This document shows, piece after piece, positions 9,872 through 17,679 of a stretch of DNA of 64,000 nucleotides. The translations under genes were made by a program, and so were the position numbers. The stretch spans positions 5,627,001-5,691,000 of the forward strand of contig CP007053.1 of NCBI GenBank assembly GCA_000242935.3. The letters are read 5' to 3'. Under the pieces are notes generated by a model. That model was not told where the DNA came from. It saw only the letters and a list, made by a program, of their open reading frames with translations, and did no database searches. Position 1 is the stretch's first letter, and every line of letters starts with the position of its first letter. Source of the stretch: Opitutaceae bacterium TAV5. GTDB taxonomy: Bacteria; Verrucomicrobiota; Verrucomicrobiia; Opitutales; Opitutaceae.

Positions 9872-10699
9872 TCAGTCGATTCCACTGGCAAAAGCAGTAA
9901 TTCCGATTCGAAAGGCGGCGACAGTGGCGGGTTCAGGAACCTGACTCACGACAAAGTCGCCTTCGATTTTGAAATTATCGATATAACCAAACTGATCCAC
10001 GCTATTATTTGAACGTCCCCATATGCCTGCATAATTGGTGTTCGCATCGGTAAAAATACCGGCGTTGGTTTGCGTTTTCCAATTCAGCGTAATCGCAGCA
10101 CCGTTAAGATATACGGAAGTAATGCTGCCAGTGCTGGTATTGACCGTATATTTCAAATTGTAGCTGGCAGCTTTATCGAAGTCGGCGATGGTGTAGGCAT
10201 CGATTCGAGTTCCATTGATCCAGATGGAGATTCTTCCTGTGTTTGCCGGATACTCGCCTTCAAGGATCAAACCGTTGAAATGTTGCTGTGCGCTGGCCAT
10301 GGTTGTCGCAGAATAAAAACCAAGTGCAACCCCGGCACCGCTATTGTTTTGAGCAATATTGTTAACAGTCAGGTCGGCGCTAAGTGTAATCTCGGTTGGC
10401 TTGGTCAGGGTCGCAGAGTTCGATATGTCAAGGTAATGCCAAGAATTGAATCCCGTTCTGAGGCGTCCGTCTTCCAGAGAAGGGATTTGAGTGCCGCTTC
10501 CCTGCCAGCCGCTCGACCAGGTAAGATTTAGCGTATTGATTGTGTCCGGCTGGCGATTCAGCCCTTTTTCAAGTGTCCCTGTCGTGAAGGCATCATGAAT
10601 GACAACAGCAGCGAGTGCGTGGGCCTCGAATGCGCCCAACAAGGCGCATGTAGTAATTCCTCCGAGGAGGAATCTTTTGATCGGGTTGTTCGATTTCAT
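9872..10699 (-). CDS. Secreted LamG-like beta protein with degenerate PEP-CTERM tail
   Basis: 275-aa exported protein: signal peptide (FLLGGITTCALLGAFEAHALA), then a beta-rich body with the pattern TEITLSADLTVN, GVALGFYS, YNLKYTVNTSTGSITSVYLNG and GIWGRSNNSVDQFGYIDNFKI. The same pattern recurs in the proteins at 15229-15969 and 16056-16880, so the three are paralogues. The C-terminus begins like a PEP-CTERM (QVPEPATVAAF), but the helix is interrupted by Arg and the protein stops at ASGID with no basic tail. The sorting signal therefore looks broken. No alternative reading frame restores a normal tail. Function unknown; a glycan-binding role is only inferred. Confidence 0.8.
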   Translation of the reverse strand: MKSNNPIKRFLLGGITTCALLGAFEAHALAAVVIHDAFTTGTLEKGLNRQPDTINTLNLTWSSGWQGSGTQIPSLEDGRLRTGFNSWHYLDISNSATLTKPTEITLSADLTVNNIAQNNSGAGVALGFYSATTMASAQQHFNGLILEGEYPANTGRISIWINGTRIDAYTIADFDKAASYNLKYTVNTSTGSITSVYLNGAAITLNWKTQTNAGIFTDANTNYAGIWGRSNNSVDQFGYIDNFKIEGDFVVSQVPEPATVAAFRIGITAFASGID

Positions 10700-10781
10700 T
10701 GGATTATGCCTTTGTTTATGGCTGCTACTGTCCGGGCATGACAGAGTTTATTGAAATTCATTCTTGATATAAACAGCGCGA

Positions 10782-11453
10782 CTAAGGTTTCCAGAATGTA
10801 TCAAAATTATCATCACTGCTGGTTTCAGGATAGGAGGCTTGGGAGGCTGCATGCCCATCAAGGAAGGCGAAGTGATATTTGCCGTGTGCGGTCTTGCCGG
10901 GAACACGCCATGCTGGACCGTCAGGCTCCATACGCATATCCCAATCGGGGCCGGTGGAACATCCCAAAAGGCAAAAACGGGAATGCTGCTGAGCCGTATT
11001 GATGCTTATCTTGCTGGCCCGGTTGTTCATTCCATAGGTTGTTGCTGCACTGGCCCGAGGGGTGGCGACAGACCTGATGTTGGACTGGCACAAGAATACG
11101 GTTTGGACTCCGGAGCTCACATTAAAGATATTTCCCTGGCTGTTAATGTAATCGGGACCTTTTGGATTCCCGGCACCGGTAAGTTTCGCCACATAGTTGT
11201 TGGGCCAGGTATTATCGTCGGCAGGAGGAAGTGCGTCTTTATTATCCTGGGCATACAATAACATGGCCGCTGCGATCTGGCGCATGTTTGACAGGCAGGC
11301 AGCCGTCCTTGCCGATTCGCGAACCTTGCCGACGGTGGGAATGATGATGGCGGCAAGGATGCCAATGATGGCGATGACGGTGAGGAGTTCGATCAGGGTG
11401 AAGCCGCCAGGAAAGGCGACGCGGGGGCGCTTGTGGTGGGTGGTCGTTTTCAT
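10782..11453 (-). CDS. Type IV pseudopilin-like protein (H-X9-DG class)
   Basis: 223-aa protein with a class III prepilin leader: the short basic MKTTTHHKRPRVAFPGG is cleaved before FTLIELLTVIAIIGILAAI, with the conserved Glu5 after cleavage. The start at 11453 was chosen because it gives this compact leader; an upstream in-frame extension of 56 residues is not pilin-like. The C-terminal part carries KYHFAFLDGHA, a variant of the H-X9-DG signature found in many planctomycetal and verrucomicrobial pseudopilin-like proteins. It lies 104 bp downstream of the 1178-aa glycosidase gene. Such proteins are thought to be processed by prepilin peptidase and inserted in the inner membrane; their job in glycan loci is not established. 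Confidence 0.88.
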   Translation of the reverse strand: MKTTTHHKRPRVAFPGGFTLIELLTVIAIIGILAAIIIPTVGKVRESARTAACLSNMRQIAAAMLLYAQDNKDALPPADDNTWPNNYVAKLTGAGNPKGPDYINSQGNIFNVSSGVQTVFLCQSNIRSVATPRASAATTYGMNNRASKISINTAQQHSRFCLLGCSTGPDWDMRMEPDGPAWRVPGKTAHGKYHFAFLDGHAASQASYPETSSDDNFDTFWKP

Positions 11454-11557
11454 GAGGATATGGGTAGTTTCAGGGGGTTGCGATGGTGCATTGATCAGTC
11501 TGAAGAAGTGCTTGAGTGAACATATCGGAGCGCGATTGGTTGAGACGATGGAGGTAT

Positions 11558-14500
11558 TCAGTCCAGGCGCAGCCAGTTGAATAAAGTCGGGTTCTTGCCG
11601 CCTTCGATACCGCCGCCCCATTCCATGATGCGAAGACGTTTGCCGCCGTCGTTGTCGGCAACAAGGAACGACATTTTTACGAGTTCGTCACGCGTGCCGG
11701 CGACACCGAGTTTCTCAAAGGGAAGGGTGAATCGGTAAACAATCTTGCCCTCGGCCGTGTCGATGGACGCGGGAACATCCCATTCGCCAGTGTGGTTTTT
11801 GGGGGAGGAGATGTGGCACCAGATTTCGGGTGTTCGGGTGGAGGCGTCCCGGGAAACGGTAATTTCGGTCTGGTCGCCCCGGGCGCTGAGGAAGGCGAGT
11901 TGCAGACAGTCATTTTGCCAGATGTCCGGACCGCTGGCAGGGAAGGAGATGTCCTGATCGCGGATTTCGAATACAAAGTGGAGACCTCGATTGTCCCAGG
12001 CAACGCGGGCGCGAACGGAGAGGTCCTCGGCACCGCTCCAGCGGGGAGTGCCTGGGTCAAAGGCAAGCTCGCGAACATGTTCGATGGTGGCGAGAGTGAT
12101 TTGAGGCGTGTCGCCGGGAGTGCCGGCAGGAGCCTTGACCGGGAGGCAGACAAAGTAGGGCAGGACGATCTCGCCGGAGTAAACGGGTTGACCGTCGGAG
12201 GTTTCGACCTTGGCAACCAGATGCAGGCTGTGCGGGGCGACGGCGGCGGTGGCGGGAACGGTAACTGGAATCTGGATGCGGGTGGTTTCGGCGCTGTTCA
12301 GGGCAAAGGATTTCGTGATGTCACCGGAGACGAGCGTCCCTTTGACGGGTTGGGGATAAGGGTTGCTCACTTCGAGGGAAAGGGAGCGCGTCTCGCCGGC
12401 GGCAATGATGTTATCGGCACCGATGGAGACAAGGGGGCTGGTCCGGGCGATGGAATTGGTGCTACTTCGGATGTAAAAGGGTAACTCGTGTGCATTGATG
12501 TAAACCATGCCGTGGACCGGGGTGAGTTTTTGCTGATTGCCCCAGAGGTCGATGACCGTGACGGGGGAGGTGGCTTTGATGGAAAAATTGAAGGCATTGC
12601 CGGTGATGCGCGGCCAGCAGACGAGGATGTCTTCCCATTCGCCGCTGAAGTGATGGATTTCGAGGCGAGGGTCCAGTTGGACGGGATTGGCGGCGGGGCG
12701 GGTGTTGGCAAGCTGGCGGATGAGTTCGTTGTAGGCGAGGAAGGAGGGCTTGGGCTGGTTGTCCACGGTGACCAGGCCGAAGGAGTCGTCGGCATCGATG
12801 TATTTGTCCCAGTAGTCCTGGAGCATGAACCAGACGTAGAATTCAGAGGCGGCGGCTTTGGCGATGGTGATTTTCTGAACGAGGACTTCGGCTTGTTTGA
12901 TGAAGAGCGAGTGATTGCCCTGGTAGGAGCGGAAGCCTGCCTCGGTGTTGCCGACAGGGACGTTTTTTCCGACCTCGGTGAGCCAGGTTTTCACGGTGTC
13001 CTGATAGCGTTTGTAGTCGTCGGGAGGGCCATGGCTGTGGAAGGCGGCGATATCGTAATAGTCCTTGCCCTGCTGATACATCCCCTTGGAGAAACCGGGC
13101 GTGGCGCGGGGGTGGCCCACGGTTACGCCGCCAGTGGTGATCTTGACTGCGGGGGCTTCGGCCTTGATCGCCTGGTAAAGTGTGCGGAGGCTGGCGAGGT
13201 AGTCGTCAAGCGCGAGGGTGGAAAAGTGCGGAAGATCGGGTTCGTTGAGAAACTCAAAGTATTTGATGCGGGGATGGCGCGCGATGAAATGGCCGATACG
13301 CGTCATGTGTTCGCCGAAGAGATTGATGTCCCACGTATGGAGAGAGCGTCCGGATTCCGGTTTGGGGTAAGTCCAGGGGGGGATGCCGCCTGCGTAGTCG
13401 ATGAGGATGTCGATGTCGGCGTCGAAAAAGGGCTGCAGGAGCTTTGCGTATCCATCGAAACCGACCCGGGTGCCGGGGATGGATTCGAGCATGCCGCCAA
13501 TCATGCCACTGCGGGCGAGATCGACACCGAGAGCACGCATCCAGTCAACATGGAGGGCGGTTTCGGCGGGGGCATTGCGGATTTCCTGGTCTTCGATGCC
13601 AAACCACATGGGAGAGCGGTTGAGACGGTGTCCGTTGGGAGTGAATACGCCAAACCAGCCGAAGTGTGCGAGGTCGTCGGGTGCGTCGCTGGCGATGAGT
13701 TCGGCGCGATAGGGGCCGTTGGGGAGGGTGTTGTCGGGAAGGCGGAACGAGAGGGTCGAGAGGGCGTTTCCGGGGTGGGTGGCGCGAGCGGTGAGGGTGC
13801 GGATTTTCCGGTTGGCGGCGTTGAAGATGTTCAGGGTCCAGTCGGTGGTGCGAGAAAGGGCCTGGCGGTTGCGGACGCGGTAGGTGAGTTCGATGGGGGC
13901 GCCGGGAACGCGAGCGATGCCTGTGTAGTTGGGTCGGGCATGGAGAGGGCCGCCGTGGCGGGTGATGTCGGTTTCGTAGGCGAGATCGTCGATGAGGATT
14001 TTGCCGGCGGCAGGTTCTTTCACCTCGATGTAAAGGTTGCGGAGGGCGATGGGGTAGAGAATTGAGTCGTGATTGAGGAGCGTGTCGGAGTTGATGGGGA
14101 GACGATACGGTTGCCAGGTGTTGCCGGTGAGTCTGACGGGGGTGGTTTTGAAGGTTTGCTGGTTTCGTTTGTCCACGAATTCGAAAGTGACGAGGGCCTC
14201 GTGGCCGAGGGGGTTGGCGGAGAAGGCGATGGCGGCGGGGACGACTTGAAGGAGTTTCGCCGCGTTTTTTTCGAAGCGGGCAATGCCATCGGGTTCGGTG
14301 AAGTGAAACACGAATTCACCGGTGAATCCGTCGTCGCGGTCGGGATTGGGGCTGGAGCCGAAGCTGAAGGGGAAGGGGTTGTTGCTGCCGGGGAGCTGAC
14401 CGCGTCGGGGGCCGCCCATCCAGGAGGAGGTGTCGGAGAAGTCGTCAATGGTGAGGAGACCGAGGTTGGCAGGGGGTATCGGTGTGCGTGCGTTGGAGGT

Positions 14501-15094
14501 GATGCCGTCGTCCTTGTAGAGGGCGGGGGTGATGAGGGAACGCCAGGGGCCGGCGTCGGGAGCACAGAGGGCGCGGGCGGGAAGCCAGCGGGAGTCGTCG
14601 TAGGCGGCGGTGAGCCAGGAGTCGCCGGCGGCGGGCGGGAGTGTGTCGGTCGTTTTCCAGGTGGAGTCGGTCGCGATTTTCAGGATACGTCCGTCCCGGA
14701 GGATGATTTCCCCGTAGGCGAGGAGGCCGGCGTCACCGCGAGAGTTGTCCACCTTGAAGGCGAGGAGATTGGCGCCTTGGGTGAGTTGGCGGCTGAGGTC
14801 GTATTTTTTGTTGCCGAGTCCGAAACCGGCTGGTGAGGCCGGTTTGCCGTTGATGTAAAAAAAGGCGAAGTCGTCGGCGGCAAAGTGGAAGATGGCGGTG
14901 TCGACGGGCGCATCGAGATGGATGGTCTTGCGAAAGTAGCGGGAGGTCTTGTCGGCAGGTTTTTCCGGATACCAGATCCAGAACGCAGTGCCCGCACCTT
15001 GTGTCTCGGCAACGCCGTGATGAGGCGCAGCGAACACAGCCATGAGGGACATGACAAACAGGAGCGTGCGCGGGAATGGGAACGGATGGGTCAT
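11558..15094 (-). CDS. Large secreted glycoside-hydrolase-like protein (lectin-like N-domain, GH-A barrel, CBM9-like C-domain)
   Basis: 1178-aa exported protein with an N-terminal signal peptide (TLLFVMSLMAVFAAPHHGVAE). Residues about 35-190 form an extra beta domain of the kind seen at the N-terminus of alpha-L-rhamnosidases (FRKTIHLDAPVDTAIFHFAA, FFYINGKP). The rest parallels the 1001-aa protein at 5771-8776: a beta domain, then a barrel entered at MWFGIEDQEIRN. Putative catalytic residues are Glu618 in FEFLNEPD and Glu718 in GNTEAGFRSY, and the protein ends in a CBM9-like domain closing with MEWGGGIEGGKNPTLFNWLRLD. Likely an outer-membrane-associated or periplasmic glycosidase. The upstream leader contains CCCCCTCTCC rather than a Shine-Dalgarno. 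Family number and substrate cannot be fixed by reading alone. Confidence 0.78.
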   Translation of the reverse strand: MTHPFPFPRTLLFVMSLMAVFAAPHHGVAETQGAGTAFWIWYPEKPADKTSRYFRKTIHLDAPVDTAIFHFAADDFAFFYINGKPASPAGFGLGNKKYDLSRQLTQGANLLAFKVDNSRGDAGLLAYGEIILRDGRILKIATDSTWKTTDTLPPAAGDSWLTAAYDDSRWLPARALCAPDAGPWRSLITPALYKDDGITSNARTPIPPANLGLLTIDDFSDTSSWMGGPRRGQLPGSNNPFPFSFGSSPNPDRDDGFTGEFVFHFTEPDGIARFEKNAAKLLQVVPAAIAFSANPLGHEALVTFEFVDKRNQQTFKTTPVRLTGNTWQPYRLPINSDTLLNHDSILYPIALRNLYIEVKEPAAGKILIDDLAYETDITRHGGPLHARPNYTGIARVPGAPIELTYRVRNRQALSRTTDWTLNIFNAANRKIRTLTARATHPGNALSTLSFRLPDNTLPNGPYRAELIASDAPDDLAHFGWFGVFTPNGHRLNRSPMWFGIEDQEIRNAPAETALHVDWMRALGVDLARSGMIGGMLESIPGTRVGFDGYAKLLQPFFDADIDILIDYAGGIPPWTYPKPESGRSLHTWDINLFGEHMTRIGHFIARHPRIKYFEFLNEPDLPHFSTLALDDYLASLRTLYQAIKAEAPAVKITTGGVTVGHPRATPGFSKGMYQQGKDYYDIAAFHSHGPPDDYKRYQDTVKTWLTEVGKNVPVGNTEAGFRSYQGNHSLFIKQAEVLVQKITIAKAAASEFYVWFMLQDYWDKYIDADDSFGLVTVDNQPKPSFLAYNELIRQLANTRPAANPVQLDPRLEIHHFSGEWEDILVCWPRITGNAFNFSIKATSPVTVIDLWGNQQKLTPVHGMVYINAHELPFYIRSSTNSIARTSPLVSIGADNIIAAGETRSLSLEVSNPYPQPVKGTLVSGDITKSFALNSAETTRIQIPVTVPATAAVAPHSLHLVAKVETSDGQPVYSGEIVLPYFVCLPVKAPAGTPGDTPQITLATIEHVRELAFDPGTPRWSGAEDLSVRARVAWDNRGLHFVFEIRDQDISFPASGPDIWQNDCLQLAFLSARGDQTEITVSRDASTRTPEIWCHISSPKNHTGEWDVPASIDTAEGKIVYRFTLPFEKLGVAGTRDELVKMSFLVADNDGGKRLRIMEWGGGIEGGKNPTLFNWLRLD

Positions 15095-15194
15095 CGAATG
15101 GAAATCTTATGGAGAGGGGGCCGGGAAACAGCGCATGTCGGGGCTCCCGGAGCACTCGCATGCGCTGCGATTGACATGGACACTACAACACGGA

Positions 15195-15210
15195 CACAGC
15201 CCGGGCTGTG
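15195..15210. other. Perfect 16-bp palindrome between operon genes
   Basis: CACAGCCCGGGCTGTG is fully self-complementary and lies in the 134-bp gap between the secreted protein at 15229-15969 and the 1178-aa glycosidase. No T-tract follows. Likely an mRNA structure rather than a terminator, since co-oriented genes continue downstream. Confidence 0.5.
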
Positions 15211-15228
15211 CTGCTAGAGAGAACGAAG

Positions 15229-15969
15229 TCAGTCCGCAGTGGTGACGCGGAAATTGTCCACGTTGGCGGAAGCGGAGGGTTTGGAATTGGCGCGTCCAAG
15301 GAAGGCGGCGTAATGGGTGGCCGAGTCGGTGAAAAGGCCAGTGACGTTTTGGAAGGCAGCGGTGTAATCCGCGCCGTCGCAGGTGACGTTGGTAATGCCG
15401 CCGGTGGTGGTGTTGATGGTGTAGCGGAGAGTGACGGGCCTGGTGGCGTCGAAGTCGGGAAGGGCAACGCTGGCGTGGATTTTTTTCGCGTTGGTCACCG
15501 AGCTGTCGATGAGGCTGAGCTTGCCGGCCTGGTCGATGATCAGGCCCAGGAAATTGACCGTGGTTTCGTTGCCACGGGGGAGGGGCGTGGCTTTGTAGAA
15601 GCCGAGAGCGATGCCGGCTCCGGCGGCGGCAGGACCGTCGAGGGTGTTGAGCGTAAGGTCGGCCTGAAGGGTGAGAGTGGCGGGTTTGGTGTAGGCGTCC
15701 GTGGAGGCAAGGCTGACATAGCCGGCTCCGTTGAAGCGGGTGCGCACCGTGCCGTCCTGATGGATGTAGGGTTCGGTGTTGGGTTTGTCGCTGGCGGAGG
15801 TGAATTGCCAGCCGGTGCCGTTGATGGAGGTGGCCGGGCGGTGAGTGTTGAGGAGGGCGGCTTTGCCGTTGGCGGTGGTGAAGTCGTCCTGGAAGATGAT
15901 GGTCTCGGCGTGGGTCGCTACGGACGCGAGGAGGGTGGTGGCAATGCAGAGGGTGAGGAGTGGTTTCAT
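15229..15969 (-). CDS. Secreted LamG-like beta protein without sorting signal
   Basis: 246-aa exported protein. The start at 15969 (MKPLLTLCIATTLLASVATHAE) was chosen because it begins the signal peptide; an in-frame extension of 21 residues precedes it. The body matches the paralogues at 9872-10699 and 16056-16880: FQDDFTTANG, TLTLQADLTLN, GIALGFYKA, LRYTINTTTGGITNVTCDG and AAFLGRANS...VDNFRV. It ends at VTTAD with no PEP motif, hydrophobic helix or basic tail, so it should be released rather than anchored. The coding-strand leader contains CCTCCTC and no Shine-Dalgarno. Probable carbohydrate-binding or scaffold function, not demonstrated. Confidence 0.82.
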   Translation of the reverse strand: MKPLLTLCIATTLLASVATHAETIIFQDDFTTANGKAALLNTHRPATSINGTGWQFTSASDKPNTEPYIHQDGTVRTRFNGAGYVSLASTDAYTKPATLTLQADLTLNTLDGPAAAGAGIALGFYKATPLPRGNETTVNFLGLIIDQAGKLSLIDSSVTNAKKIHASVALPDFDATRPVTLRYTINTTTGGITNVTCDGADYTAAFQNVTGLFTDSATHYAAFLGRANSKPSASANVDNFRVTTAD

Positions 15970-16003
15970 CGGTTTTGTGTGAGGAGGTGGCGCGTTGTGG
16001 GAA

Positions 16004-16039
16004 ACGGTCCGCAACACCGAATGCGGTGACACGGACCGT
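16004..16039 (-). other. Symmetric two-stem intercistronic hairpin
   Basis: The outer stem ACGGTCCG (16004-16011) pairs with CGGACCGT (16032-16039). Inside it CACCG (16015-16019) pairs with CGGTG (16024-16028) around a 4-nt loop, with a 3x3 internal loop. It lies in the gap between the PEP-CTERM gene (ending 16056) and the gene starting at 15969. No T-run follows. Confidence 0.6.
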
Positions 16040-16055
16040 GTGATGCGAGGATGTG

Positions 16056-16880
16056 TTACTTGCGGCGGCGTTTCAGCATCAATGCGAAGGCGAAGGCGGG
16101 GGCAATCAGCCAGATCGCACTGGCTTCAGGGATGACGGTGGTGAGCTTGAAATTGTCGATGATGCCAGTGGAGCCATATGCGTTGGAACGACCAAAAAAA
16201 CCGGCATACACGGTGGCGGAGTCGGTGAAGATGCCTGTGACACTGCTGAAGATACTGCCGAGATCAGAGCCGTTCAGGCTGACGCTGGTGATGCCGCCTG
16301 TCGTGGTATCGATGGAATAGGAGAGATTGTAAGTTGTCGTCGTGGCGAATCCGGGGATGGGAGCCGTGTAAGCGGTGACGCCGACTCCATTGCTCATGAG
16401 ATTGAGGGTTCCGTCGGGGCTTAAAACAAGGCCCGTGAAGCCGACAATGGACTGGCCGCCGGCCTGGGCGGGGGATGAGGAGAAGAATCCCAGTCCAATG
16501 CCGTTGGTGCTCCCGCCTGTCAGTCCGTTGATCGTCAGATCCGCACTAATGGTCATAGTGGTCGGCTTTGCATAGCTGCCTGTGCTGGAAATGTCGATAT
16601 ATCCGGCTCCATTGAATAGGGTGCGGACAACGTTACTGTTATGGACAAATGGCTGGCTGTTGGTGTTGGAGCTTTCAAGCCAGACGCAGGTCCACGTAGT
16701 GCCAGGAAGAGAAGTATCGGGAGTGCGTCCAGTAAGGTAGCCGCCCCATGAATAGGGTGCGGTAAAGGTGTCTTCAAGAATCACCAGCGTTGTGGCGGCC
16801 TGCGCCGAAGCGCCAAGCAAGGCGGTTGCCAGGCAAAGGGACAACGAGCGAGCAATTATCTTTTGGATACGAGTTTTCAT
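16056..16880 (-). CDS. PEP-CTERM-type LamG-like surface protein
   Basis: 274-aa exported protein: signal peptide (SLSLCLATALLGASAQA), LamG-like beta body (MTISADLTINGL, GIGLGFFSS, YNLSYSIDTTTGGITSVSLNGS, GFFGRSN...IIDNFKL) and an intact C-terminal sorting tail, IPEASAIW followed by a hydrophobic helix and LKRRRK. The PEA variant of the PEP motif is common in Verrucomicrobia. It is the anchored counterpart of the tail-less paralogue immediately downstream (15229-15969) and follows the pseudopilin gene at 16994-17659. Inferred to be retained at the cell surface by exosortase processing; ligand unknown. Confidence 0.86.
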   Translation of the reverse strand: MKTRIQKIIARSLSLCLATALLGASAQAATTLVILEDTFTAPYSWGGYLTGRTPDTSLPGTTWTCVWLESSNTNSQPFVHNSNVVRTLFNGAGYIDISSTGSYAKPTTMTISADLTINGLTGGSTNGIGLGFFSSSPAQAGGQSIVGFTGLVLSPDGTLNLMSNGVGVTAYTAPIPGFATTTTYNLSYSIDTTTGGITSVSLNGSDLGSIFSSVTGIFTDSATVYAGFFGRSNAYGSTGIIDNFKLTTVIPEASAIWLIAPAFAFALMLKRRRK

Positions 16881-16993
16881 GCGTTTTGGATGAGTTGATG
16901 ATGTTGTTGGAATCGGACGGTTTTCAGTGCCGGATAAACTGGCTGGCTTTTCGGGAAGTAAGTCATGATCGCCCCTGCGTGTGGGGAGAGAGG

Positions 16994-17659
16994 TCAGGGG
17001 ACCCAGAAAACATCGTTGGCGTCGGTGGGATAATCGGCTTGGGCAGCCGCATGCCCGTCGAGGAACACGAAGTGATATTTGTTGTTGTGAACTTTTCCCG
17101 GCAGACGATTCACGGCATCGGGCTGCATGCGGAGTTCCCAGTTGTTGTTATAGAGCGCCATGTCTCCGGCGAGAACGAGACGGGATGTTTGCAGGCTCCG
17201 GTTGAGGCTGAGCTTGGAGAGGTTGTGATTCATGCCGTAGGTGCTTGCGGCTCCCGAAGGAGGGGCGCCCACACTGCGGATATTGGTTTCGCAAAGGAAA
17301 ATGCTTTTCTGCCCGGAACCGGCAGTGGGCAGACTGGCCAATTGCTGGCCAATGTAGCTCGTGCGCCGGGGGATGTAATAACCCGTCAGATCGAATATCC
17401 AGTTTTCGGAGCCTGCGGCGGAGGTTGGCAGCACCTGACGGTTATCTTCCGCGTAAAGAAGCATCGCCGTTGCGACTTGGCGGAGATTGGAAATGCAGGT
17501 GGCATTTTTCGCGGTTTCGCGGACCTTGCCGACAGTCGGAATGATAATGGCGGCGAGGATACCAATGATGGCGATGACCGTGAGCAGCTCGATCAGCGTA
17601 AAGGCTGCGCGAACGGTGGTGCGCGTGGAGGGGCGGTTTTGTCCTGGGTGGCTTTTCAT
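16994..17659 (-). CDS. Type IV pseudopilin-like protein (H-X9-DG class)
   Basis: 221-aa protein with a prepilin leader MKSHPGQNRPSTRTTVRAA followed by FTLIELLTVIAIIGILAAI; the residue before the cleavage site is Ala rather than the usual Gly. The C-terminal HNNKYHFVFLDGHA has exactly nine residues between His and Asp-Gly, matching the H-X9-DG signature. It is clearly paralogous to the protein at 10782-11453 (shared IPTVGKVRE, ATAMLLYAEDN, FLCETNIRSVG). It starts 20 bp after the stop of the 825-aa glycosidase and so belongs to the same transcript. Its leader shows CCTCCCC in place of a Shine-Dalgarno. Confidence 0.9.
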   Translation of the reverse strand: MKSHPGQNRPSTRTTVRAAFTLIELLTVIAIIGILAAIIIPTVGKVRETAKNATCISNLRQVATAMLLYAEDNRQVLPTSAAGSENWIFDLTGYYIPRRTSYIGQQLASLPTAGSGQKSIFLCETNIRSVGAPPSGAASTYGMNHNLSKLSLNRSLQTSRLVLAGDMALYNNNWELRMQPDAVNRLPGKVHNNKYHFVFLDGHAAAQADYPTDANDVFWVP

Positions 17660-17679
17660 GGCGGGGAGGTTTTGCAGGG

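Noticed and set aside
12488-14065. 525-codon plus-strand open frame antisense to the 1178-aa glycosidase
   Set aside because: Gly/Glu/Val-rich shadow of the minus-strand gene with no domain pattern; caused by high GC content.
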